This document shows, piece by piece, positions 1 through 6,110 of a DNA stretch of 15,546 bases. The translations under genes were made by a program, and so were the position numbers. How positions within the stretch are numbered: position 1 is the stretch's first letter; each line of letters begins with the position of its first letter. The DNA is taken from assembly GCA_041738275.1 (NCBI GenBank), contig JBGSQD010000163.1:1-15546 (forward strand), written 5' to 3'. The stretch comes from JACPFJ01 sp041738275. GTDB taxonomy: Bacteria > Desulfobacterota > Desulfuromonadia > Geobacterales > Pseudopelobacteraceae. Under the pieces are notes generated by a model that was given only the letters and a program-made list of their open reading frames with translations, searched no databases and was not told where the DNA came from.

Positions 1-2
1 AG

Positions 3-284
3 AGCGGTCGGCCGTACTTCATAGAGGCCACCACCTATCGCTTCCGCGGCCATTCCATGGCCGATCCGGCCAAATACCGCTCCGCTGCCGAGCATGATGT
101 CTGGAAGGCCCGCGACCCTATTCCCAACTTTTCCAGACAGCTGTTGGAAGAAAGTATCGCTTCGCGTGACCAGCTGGATGAAATAGAGACGCGTTGCCGG
201 GCAACTGTCGATGAAGCGGTACAATTTGCGGAAGAATCACCCTGGCCGGAAGACAGCGCCGTATGGGAGGATATCTATGTCTGA
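3..284 (+). CDS. pdhA: Pyruvate dehydrogenase E1 component, alpha subunit (3' end only)
   Basis: This is the C-terminal end of a thiamine-diphosphate-dependent E1 alpha subunit, which decarboxylates pyruvate together with E1 beta and passes the acetyl group to the E2 lipoyl arm. The frame is open from the first bases of the window, so the gene begins upstream. The visible part carries the E1 alpha signature: an EATTYRFRGHS stretch followed by DP and YR, the phosphorylation-loop region of the family, with about 75 further residues to the stop. The stop overlaps the next gene: ATGTCTGA contains both the pdhB start and the pdhA stop, which points to translational coupling. An acetoin- or branched-chain-type E1 alpha would look similar in this segment. 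The plastid/Gram-positive-like E1 beta next door favours pyruvate dehydrogenase. Confidence 0.85.
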   Translation, partial: SGRPYFIEATTYRFRGHSMADPAKYRSAAEHDVWKARDPIPNFSRQLLEESIASRDQLDEIETRCRATVDEAVQFAEESPWPEDSAVWEDIYV

Positions 285-1263
285 GATGACCTATCGGGAT
301 GCGATCAACCTGGCCCTGAAGGAAGAGATGCGCCGCGATCCTTCGGTTTTCGTGCTTGGCGAGGACGTGGCCCTGTACGAAGGGTCGTTCAAGGTCACCA
401 GGGGCCTGCTGGCGGAATTCGGCGAGGAGCGGGTCAAGGACACACCCATCTCCGAGAATACGATCATCGGCGTCTCGGTGGGTGCGGCCATGGGCGGCCT
501 GAGACCTGTGGCCGAACTCATGACCGTCAACTTCGCGCTGCTGGCCATGGATCAGATCATCAACCATATGGCCAAGATCCGCTCCATGTTCGGCGGACAG
601 ATCTTCCTGCCCATGACGATTCGCATGCCTGGCGGAGGAGGCAGCCAACTGGCAGCCCAGCATTCCCAGAGCCTGGAAACCTATTTCATGCATTGCCCCG
701 GCCTTCATCTGCTTTACCCTGCCACGCCGGCGGATGCCAAAGGGCTGTTGAAAAGTGCCATCCGCGACAACAATCCAGTGATTTTCCTTGAGCACGAACT
801 GCTTTACAACAGCAAAGGTGAGGTACCGGATGATCCGGAGTTCCTTGTGCCTATCGGTTCTGCCGAGGTAAAACGTTCCGGTGATCAGGTCACGATTGTC
901 GCCTATGCGCGCATGACGATTCTGGCCCTTCAGGCAGCTGAAGAACTGGCAGAAGAAGACATTTCCTGCGAAGTGGTTGACCTGAGAAGCCTGGCCCCGT
1001 TGAACACGGAGACCATTCTGGCCTCTGTGCGCAAAACCGGCAGGGTCGTGGTGGTAGAGGAATGCTGGCGCACCTGCGGCCTGGGGGCCGAGATTTCATC
1101 CAGAATCTACGATGCCTGTTTCGACGTGCTTCAGGCTCCGGTCAAGCGGGTATCGGGGCTGGATGTGCCCATGCCCTATTCCCGCAAGATAGAAAAGATC
1201 TGCATCCCCCAATCTGAAACCATCAAACAGGCGGTCAAAGACCTTATGACCGGCAGCTACTGA
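277..1263 (+). CDS. pdhB: Pyruvate dehydrogenase E1 component, beta subunit
   Basis: A 328-residue E1 beta, the usual length for the family. It forms the cytoplasmic alpha2-beta2 E1 heterotetramer with PdhA and contributes the glutamate that activates thiamine diphosphate, probably E60 in the ISEN motif. Other landmarks are GEDV near residue 28, the glycine-rich MPGGGG stretch followed by AQHSQ, and VEECWRTCG in the C-terminal transketolase domain. The frame is open further upstream to 211, but the start at 277 is preferred: GGGAGG lies 6 nt before it, it overlaps the pdhA stop by 8 nt, and the protein then begins MSEMTYRDA as in homologues. The gene ends directly at the Shine-Dalgarno of pdhC. 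Nothing unusual is seen. Confidence 0.93.
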   Translation: MSEMTYRDAINLALKEEMRRDPSVFVLGEDVALYEGSFKVTRGLLAEFGEERVKDTPISENTIIGVSVGAAMGGLRPVAELMTVNFALLAMDQIINHMAKIRSMFGGQIFLPMTIRMPGGGGSQLAAQHSQSLETYFMHCPGLHLLYPATPADAKGLLKSAIRDNNPVIFLEHELLYNSKGEVPDDPEFLVPIGSAEVKRSGDQVTIVAYARMTILALQAAEELAEEDISCEVVDLRSLAPLNTETILASVRKTGRVVVVEECWRTCGLGAEISSRIYDACFDVLQAPVKRVSGLDVPMPYSRKIEKICIPQSETIKQAVKDLMTGSY

Positions 1264-1275
1264 AGGAGATACACC

Positions 1276-2517
1276 ATGGCTAAAGAAATCACCATGCCCA
1301 AGCTTTCCGACACCATGACGGAAGGGCTTTTCGCCGGATGGCGTAAAAATGTCGGCGAGCGCATCGAGCGCGGCGATATCCTTGCCGAGGTCGAAACAGA
1401 CAAGGCCGTCATGGAGTTGGAGTCCTTTAGCTCCGGCATACTGCTCAAGACCATGGCCAAAAACGGTGAACTGGTTCCGGTAGGAACGGTACTTGGCCTA
1501 ATCGGAGAGCCTGGAGAGCTTGAGGAGCATTCCGATAAAATCGCGCCTGAACAGGAATCCTCCCCCTCCGCAGCTTCTGAACCTGCTTCAGCTCCAATAC
1601 CTGCAGCGACAACAGCAACACCGCAACCAGCATCAATCCACCCGGAACAGGATCACGAAAAAGCATCACCACTGGTGAGGCGCATGGCGCGCGATCAGGG
1701 AATAGATCTGGGGCAGATCACCGGAAGCGGACCGGACGGCAGGATCACCCAGAAAGACCTGACCGGTTTTACCGGTCAACATGACATACAACAGCCGGAA
1801 ACAACCACAACCACCCCGTCAGTCACCGAGCCGCAGCTGGCAATTCACCTCGAGCCCAAGGAACCAAAGCCTGCAAGCTCCATGCGCCAGGCAATAGCAG
1901 CCGCGGTTACCCAATCCTGGCAGTCAATTCCCCATTTCAGCGTCACAATGGAAATAGATATGGAATCCTGTCGCGAGATTGTCAGTGAACTGAAGGCAAC
2001 CATCCATCCTGTCGGCTATAACGCGCTGCTGATCAAGGCGTGCGCATCTGCATTGGCGCATTTTCCACTATTGCGTTCGGCAAATACAGTCAACGAAGAC
2101 AGCATACATATAAGTTTTGCCGTGTCACTGGATGATGGCTTGCTGATGCCGGTAATCAGGAACTGTGACACACTGACTGTAGAAGATATCGAGCGTGAAT
2201 CAGCCCGGCTGATTAAAAAATGCCGGGGAGGGCGACTTTCATCCGAGGAGATGAGCGGCGGAAACTTCTCGGTGTCCAACCTGGGGATGTATGGAGTAGA
2301 CGAATTTACCGCACTAATCATGCCGGGACAGACAGCGATCCTGGCAGTGGGCACCGTCTGCGAACGGCCGGTTGTCCGCAATGGCTTGCTGGTTGCCGCC
2401 GCAACGGTGCGCGTCACCTTGTCAAGCGACCACCGGGTTGTGGATGGCGCCTATGCGGCCCGCTTTCTGGCTGAATTGCGGACCATCCTGGAAAAACCGG
2501 TGTCACTGCTGGTCTAG
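1276..2517 (+). CDS. pdhC: Pyruvate dehydrogenase E2, dihydrolipoamide acetyltransferase
   Basis: E2 core subunit of 413 residues, transferring acetyl groups from lipoyl-lysine to CoA. Domains in order are: one lipoyl domain (about 1-78) with ETDKAVME and the lipoylated lysine K43; an Ala/Pro/Thr-rich flexible linker; a peripheral subunit-binding domain (about 129-163, beginning ASPLVRRMA and containing SGPDGRI); a second linker; and the catalytic acyltransferase domain (about 200-413) with the DHRVVDG active-site motif (H386, D390). The start has AAGGAG 7 nt upstream, 12 nt after the pdhB stop, so the genes are co-transcribed. There is only one lipoyl domain. No E3 (lipoamide dehydrogenase) gene follows, so E3 must be supplied from elsewhere. 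Confidence 0.93.
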   Translation: MAKEITMPKLSDTMTEGLFAGWRKNVGERIERGDILAEVETDKAVMELESFSSGILLKTMAKNGELVPVGTVLGLIGEPGELEEHSDKIAPEQESSPSAASEPASAPIPAATTATPQPASIHPEQDHEKASPLVRRMARDQGIDLGQITGSGPDGRITQKDLTGFTGQHDIQQPETTTTTPSVTEPQLAIHLEPKEPKPASSMRQAIAAAVTQSWQSIPHFSVTMEIDMESCREIVSELKATIHPVGYNALLIKACASALAHFPLLRSANTVNEDSIHISFAVSLDDGLLMPVIRNCDTLTVEDIERESARLIKKCRGGRLSSEEMSGGNFSVSNLGMYGVDEFTALIMPGQTAILAVGTVCERPVVRNGLLVAAATVRVTLSSDHRVVDGAYAARFLAELRTILEKPVSLLV

Positions 2518-2537
2518 CCACCAAAGATGGGGAACCG

Positions 2538-2936
2538 ATGAAGAGATCATGCCACGAATCCCCGCCGGGACAACTGCTCCAGGGCATCCGGGAATTTAAC
2601 AACCGCCAGTGGTTCGAATGCCACGAAACCGTTGAAGAATTATGGATTGGAGCAGAGGGTGAGGTGCGTGATTTTTATCAGGGACTTATTCAGATTGCAG
2701 TGGCGCTGCACCACTGGCGAAACGGGAATTTTGGCGGCGCAATCAGCCTGCTGAAGGGTGGTTCAGGATATCTGGCGCATGTGGCCGGAGAATGCCAGTG
2801 GGTCGATGTGGCTGGCCTGATTGCCGACGCGGAAAGGATGCACGCCGTTTTGGAGGAACTTGGCAGAGAACGCATGGCTTCACTGGATCAGGCGCTGATA
2901 CCGCAGATAAAGACCGTTTCAACAGCACGAGCATGA
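2538..2936 (+). CDS. DUF309 family protein
   Basis: A 132-residue cytoplasmic protein with the DUF309 pattern: FNNRQWFECHETVEELW (residues 20-36), then FYQGLIQIAVALHHW (46-60). The conserved acidic and histidine residues (E27, H29, E30, E33, H58, H59) are all present. They are known as the family hallmark, but no biochemical role is established. The protein is predicted to be all-helical. The start is 20 nt after the pdhC stop with a GGGGA stretch just upstream, so it may be read from the pdh transcript. Its stop overlaps an ATG (ATGA) that opens a doubtful 51-codon frame. The family call is confident; the function is unknown. Confidence 0.85.
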   Translation: MKRSCHESPPGQLLQGIREFNNRQWFECHETVEELWIGAEGEVRDFYQGLIQIAVALHHWRNGNFGGAISLLKGGSGYLAHVAGECQWVDVAGLIADAERMHAVLEELGRERMASLDQALIPQIKTVSTARA

Positions 2937-3088
2937 ATTGTCTTGCTCACACCATCCCCGGATCGGATAACATGTTCTACCCCGGTTTCCCGACCTGCCT
3001 TCAGTGCCGCTCCGCAGATCAGACATCTGGCCAGGGAGCATACAGGCGTATTGACCATCCCGACAAGGTATCCCTCCATGCACCCTGA
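2933..3088 (+). CDS. Possible 51-residue ORF between DUF309 gene and recO (doubtful)
   Basis: An ATG that overlaps the DUF309 stop as ATGA opens a 51-codon frame. It runs through the whole gap and ends 11 nt inside recO. The product would contain a CLQC motif and no recognisable domain. The arrangement (stop/start overlap upstream, overlap with recO downstream) looks like coupling, but the stretch has no family resemblance, and all three readings here (this one, the recO upstream extension and an antisense frame) are similarly open. It may simply be a leader region. I see no terminator or strong promoter in it. Confidence 0.15.
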   Translation: MNCLAHTIPGSDNMFYPGFPTCLQCRSADQTSGQGAYRRIDHPDKVSLHAP

Positions 3089-3806
3089 AAAAATCCAGGC
3101 TTTTGTCCTTTCTACCCTCGATTATGGTGACAGCGACCGGATAGTTTCACTCTTTACCCTGGAGCACGGCCTGATCAAGACCTTTGCCAGGGGAGCGAAG
3201 AAGAGCCGAAAACGGTTCGGGGCCGCCCTGGAGACCTTTGCGCGCATCGAAGCTCATGTCAGGCTAAAAAATGGCCTGTCAGGCATCCAGCAGGCCGAGA
3301 TCCAGAACATCTATCCGCGGATTCGCACCGATCTGGCCGGAATCGCCCATGCCTTGTACGCCTGTGAACTGGTGGAGGCCCTGACCCCGGAAGGACACCC
3401 CCTGCCGCGGCTGTACCGCCTGCATGCCGCTTATCTCGATCGTCTGGAAGCAGAAAAACCGGTTGAAAGTGATCGACGTTTTTTCGAAATCAACCTGCTC
3501 AATATTCTGGGGTATCGACCCTCGCTGGAGAGCTGCGCCCGCTGTAACTCACCCTTCGCGGAAAGCGGCGCCCTGCTGCAGGAAAATGGCGATCTGACTT
3601 GCCGGTCATGCACCACAGGAGGCCTTCCGCTGGCGGCAGCCAGCCTCGGATTCCTGGCGTCTTGCCTGGGAACCGGCAAATTCGGCTCGATCATGCTGCA
3701 GTCCGGGATACGAACAGAGACCGGCAACCTGCTGGACAAAGCAATTGCGCTCCACGCCGGCAAACGATTGAAGAGTCTGGAATTCCTGCGGCAGGTCGGT
3801 GAGTAG
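3078..3806 (+). CDS. recO: DNA repair protein RecO
   Basis: RecO of 242 residues, a recombination mediator that works with RecR to load RecA on SSB-coated single-stranded DNA in RecF-pathway gap repair. The N-terminal OB fold is visible: AFVLSTLDYGDSDRIVSLFT, then FARGAKKSRKRFG. The helical C-terminal domain carries a four-cysteine zinc site, C153-x2-C156 and C175-x2-C178. The frame is open upstream to 2943 from a TTG, but that extension does not resemble RecO. The ATG at 3078 gives the normal N-terminus, with a modest AAGG about 10 nt upstream. It lies downstream of the DUF309 gene in the same direction. The following 120 nt are AT-rich and look like a promoter for the next gene. Confidence 0.92.
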   Translation: MHPEKIQAFVLSTLDYGDSDRIVSLFTLEHGLIKTFARGAKKSRKRFGAALETFARIEAHVRLKNGLSGIQQAEIQNIYPRIRTDLAGIAHALYACELVEALTPEGHPLPRLYRLHAAYLDRLEAEKPVESDRRFFEINLLNILGYRPSLESCARCNSPFAESGALLQENGDLTCRSCTTGGLPLAAASLGFLASCLGTGKFGSIMLQSGIRTETGNLLDKAIALHAGKRLKSLEFLRQVGE

Positions 3807-3826
3807 CACATGGCATGGGAAAATAT

Positions 3827-3854
3827 TTGCATTAATGAGATATTGGCGTATAAA
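3827..3854 (+). promoter_or_regulatory. Candidate sigma-70 promoter for the LysM gene
   Basis: TTGCAT (3827-3832) and TATAAA (3849-3854) are separated by 16 nt. They sit in an AT-rich stretch that contrasts with the surrounding coding DNA, about 75 nt upstream of the chosen TTG start. Matches are 4 of 6 and 5 of 6 to the consensus. No experimental support is available. Confidence 0.4.
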
Positions 3855-3929
3855 TGTGTAGATATTGACTGGGTATGGCATGTTGCGATCGAAGGCTGTT
3901 CAAAATTGTTTTTATATGGAGCCCCCACA

Positions 3930-4886
3930 TTGAAGCAGTTGACAGGATTTGCGGCACTCGTACTCTTCTGCATAGTCTCTTGGACTGCAGGCAATGCCGC
4001 GCAGGACAACTTTGAGATAAACCTGAAGGAGTTGCGGCCAGCCCCCGTTGGCGCCGCCAAAACAGGGCAGCGAAGCTCACGCAACGCAGAGGTTAATAAG
4101 ACCAGAAAGCCACCTGAGGCGGGTAAAACAGGGGAGAGCAGTTTCTACACCGTACGGCCGGGTGACCACCTGTTTTCAATCCTGATGCGGCGCTACAGGC
4201 TTTCCAACGAAGCTGCCGAACGGCTGATCCCCGAGGTGATGCGCCTGAACAACGTCAGCAATCCCCAGGGTCTGACCATAGGACAGCGCCTGACAATACC
4301 CCTCGCAACCCCGCCGGAACGTCCCATAAAGTCCACCCGCAAAACGACACCTCAAGCAACGTCTGAACCGGTTCAGACAACTGCGCCCGCATTGATTCAG
4401 GCCCCACTTCCGCAGGCATCAGAACCAAAAGCATCGCCAAAGCCGACCATAAAATCACAAGCAGTTCCGCAACAAGCCGCAGCCACAACAACCCTGCGAG
4501 AGGTCAGCATCAACGCCGCTCAGCCCTGTGTCCTTGCTCATGCAATTGCAAAACAACTTAATTTGCTTGTTCCATCGGCAAATCTGATCTCGATGAAGGA
4601 CGCCCTTACAGCGGAACACGCCGGCATGAAGGTGGTCATTGCCTGCGGACTTTCACCGGAAAGCACCTACACCTATGAGCGGCTGTTGGCCCGACATGGC
4701 ATACAACTGCTTGTCTTCACCGGAGATGAATCCAGCAGAAGTGTTATCAGAAAAATGGCCAACCGTCTCAGCCTTCCCTACCAACAGTCCGAAACCGGTG
4801 ACGCCGGTGATCTGCCGCTATCCTACCTCTTTACTGCAAGCGGGCCAAACAGCCAGGATACTCGCGTCACGATCGTTACGCAGTAA
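3930..4886 (+). CDS. Secreted LysM-domain protein with unclassified C-terminal domain
   Basis: A 318-residue exported protein. With the TTG start at 3930 it opens with a signal peptide (KQ, then a hydrophobic core to about residue 20, likely cleavage after GNAA near 24). A GGAG lies 8 nt upstream. The frame is open back to 3810, but that 40-residue extension would bury the signal sequence. Next comes a short charged linker, then one LysM domain (about 73-124: YTVRPGDHLFSIL through GQRLTIP), which in this family binds peptidoglycan. A Pro/Ala/Thr/Lys-rich low-complexity linker covers about 125-190. The C-terminal region (about 195-318) has alternating hydrophobic strands and helices with two cysteines (C200, C239) and matches nothing I recognise. 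It ends 10 nt from the oppositely oriented cbiN, with no clear terminator between them. Confidence 0.8.
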   Translation: MKQLTGFAALVLFCIVSWTAGNAAQDNFEINLKELRPAPVGAAKTGQRSSRNAEVNKTRKPPEAGKTGESSFYTVRPGDHLFSILMRRYRLSNEAAERLIPEVMRLNNVSNPQGLTIGQRLTIPLATPPERPIKSTRKTTPQATSEPVQTTAPALIQAPLPQASEPKASPKPTIKSQAVPQQAAATTTLREVSINAAQPCVLAHAIAKQLNLLVPSANLISMKDALTAEHAGMKVVIACGLSPESTYTYERLLARHGIQLLVFTGDESSRSVIRKMANRLSLPYQQSETGDAGDLPLSYLFTASGPNSQDTRVTIVTQ

Positions 4887-4896
4887 GTTTGAAAGG

Positions 4897-5178
4897 TTAT
4901 GATCTTCCTGCATCTTTCTTTTTTCCCTCCAGCAGCATCCGCCAAAAATAACCCGCAGCAAAGCCGCCAATAGCTCCAGCCATCAGAAAGGCAAACAACT
5001 GCAGATCTCCTTCGCCACTGTCGATCAGCGGTCTCCTTGCTTCGCGGCCATGCTCCCTGGCAAATTTCTGAACCACGGCCTCATCAACCCCCTGCCACTG
5101 CTCTGCGGCGAATAGCGTACCAGCGTCACTCAACAGCAGCAGCACCAACAAAGTTCCAAAAACAGCTGCACGCTTCAT
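4897..5178 (-). CDS. cbiN: Cobalt ECF transporter accessory subunit CbiN
   Basis: A 93-residue membrane protein with two hydrophobic segments: an N-terminal signal/anchor (about 5-24) and a second helix (about 60-80, LQLFAFLMAGAIGGFAAGYF). An extracytoplasmic loop lies between them and a Lys-rich tail follows. This is the CbiN layout, including the acidic SGEGD just before helix 2, equivalent to the GE-ES-LF region of known CbiN. CbiN assists metal loading of the CbiM substrate-binding subunit. The ATG overlaps the cbiM stop as ATGA (4 nt), so the two are coupled. No cbiQ or cbiO follows; the next gene is convergent. The sequence is diverged from enterobacterial CbiN, so the call leans on topology and position. 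Confidence 0.75.
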   Translation of the reverse strand: MKRAAVFGTLLVLLLLSDAGTLFAAEQWQGVDEAVVQKFAREHGREARRPLIDSGEGDLQLFAFLMAGAIGGFAAGYFWRMLLEGKKKDAGRS

Positions 5179-5924
5179 AGTCCCTTACCCTCCGTGGCTG
5201 CCAAGGCGGTCCTGGCCAACAGATCCGGACGTTTCTTGCGCAGCAGCGAGACCATGCCGGCTGTAATGGCGCCTTCAATGATTCCCAAGGGAAGTTGGGT
5301 GGGGACAAATGCCAGGGCAATCTTTCCGGCCAAGGGCCAGAAAGGGCTCGTTCCCCGGATGCCGGCGGCCAGAATCATGGCTGTAGCCGCATAGGTGGCC
5401 CAATCCGCCAGAAGGCCGGCTGCAAAGGCGGCCGCCACAGGCCCGGCGCCAAGGGCGCGCAAGGTGCGAAAGGCAAAGTATCCGGCAAAGGACCCAACAA
5501 CCCCCATGGCAAACAGATTGGCGCCCCAGGTGGAAAGCCCGCCGTGCGACAGGAAGAGGGCCTGTATCAGCAACGCCACCGCCGCCACAACCACCCCCAG
5601 GGTCGGACCAAGCACTACGGCAGCCAAACCGGTACCACAGGGATGGGAACAGGTGCCTGCCGTGGGCACCGGCACCGGCATACAGGAGATGATGAACACC
5701 ACGGCAGCAACCATCCCGGCCAGCGGCTTGCTGGAAAGATCGCCGGCAGAGCGCTGCGCCAGGGTGCGCAGCCCCCAGGCCAGAAACGGTGCCGAGGCAA
5801 CAAACCAGAACAGAGCCCAGGAGAACGGCAGGATTCCCTCGGAGATATGCATGGCAAAGGAATAGGACGGCGACAGGACAACAGGCAGGATGACAGATAG
5901 AAGGATGGTGCAACGATGTTTCAT
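5175..5924 (-). CDS. cbiM: Cobalt ECF transporter substrate-binding subunit CbiM
   Basis: An integral membrane protein of 249 residues that binds Co2+ for import by a group I energy-coupling factor transporter. It starts with a cleavable-looking signal peptide (residues 1-24, ending SFA) followed by MHISEGILP. In the CbiM/NikM family the mature Met-His N-terminus helps coordinate the metal, so cleavage at A24 would expose it. The conserved SHPCGTG segment and GGLSTWGAN follow, then several further helices and a basic C-terminus. AGGAG lies 6 nt before the ATG. A cobalamin riboswitch lies directly upstream, so expression should fall when B12 is plentiful; that and the neighbouring cbiA favour cobalt over nickel as substrate. 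CbiN follows with a 4-nt overlap. Confidence 0.9.
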   Translation of the reverse strand: MKHRCTILLSVILPVVLSPSYSFAMHISEGILPFSWALFWFVASAPFLAWGLRTLAQRSAGDLSSKPLAGMVAAVVFIISCMPVPVPTAGTCSHPCGTGLAAVVLGPTLGVVVAAVALLIQALFLSHGGLSTWGANLFAMGVVGSFAGYFAFRTLRALGAGPVAAAFAAGLLADWATYAATAMILAAGIRGTSPFWPLAGKIALAFVPTQLPLGIIEGAITAGMVSLLRKKRPDLLARTALAATEGKGL

Positions 5925-5959
5925 GATACGCTCCTTTCCCCACGATTGGAGTGAATATG

Positions 5960-6110
5960 TGTCTTCCAGCCAGGTCTCCTGGCTCGGGGATCGTCCCTTC
6001 TCCGCGCCTTCCCACCCGGAACGGGCAGTGGCGTTGTGCGGAGTCGGTCCCCCCTTACAGTTGCGGGGCAGCGCCGGACTTTAACCGGCTTCCCTTTGAC
6101 TGGAAGTTGA
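5960..6110 (-). promoter_or_regulatory. Cobalamin (adenosylcobalamin) riboswitch controlling cbiMN
   Basis: Read on the minus strand, the hallmarks occur in order: GGGAAGCCGGT, then GCTGCCCCGCAACTGTAA (ending at 6055), GCCACTG (about 6032-6026), GGGAAGGCGC (about 6013-6004), and the B12 box GAGCCAGGAGACCTG (5985-5971). P1 can close with 7 pairs, CTTCCAG at 6106-6100 with CTGGAAG at 5969-5963. The expression platform has no hairpin-plus-U-run. Instead CTCC at 5951-5948 can pair with the GGAG of the cbiM Shine-Dalgarno (5934-5931), which suggests control of translation initiation. Its 5' half overlaps the end of cbiA, whose TAA stop is the TAA of the conserved CAACTGTAA. Confidence 0.95.

Noticed and set aside
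211..276. Upstream in-frame extension of pdhB
   Set aside because: It lies inside pdhA, is not conserved in E1 beta proteins, and the ATG at 277 has a good Shine-Dalgarno.
2888..3079. Antisense frame of 63 codons with several cysteines (CLICG) opposite the DUF309-recO gap
   Set aside because: Much of it is opposite the DUF309 gene, the upstream AGGG is only 3 nt from the ATG, and no family resemblance is seen; most likely a shadow.
3870..3886. Possible sigma-54 promoter (GG...GC) upstream of the LysM gene
   Set aside because: The invariant GG and GC are 11 nt apart instead of the required 10, and the sigma-70-like site nearby is better.
4887..4925. Possible bidirectional terminator between the convergent LysM and cbiN genes
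   Set aside because: A T-rich run exists (TTTCTTTTTT) but only a 5-bp GAAAG/CTTTC stem with a long loop precedes it.
5295..5900. Long open frames on the plus strand opposite cbiM (also opposite pdhB, recO and the symporter)
   Set aside because: They are antisense shadows caused by high-GC codon bias; compositions are non-protein-like and clear genes occupy the other strand.
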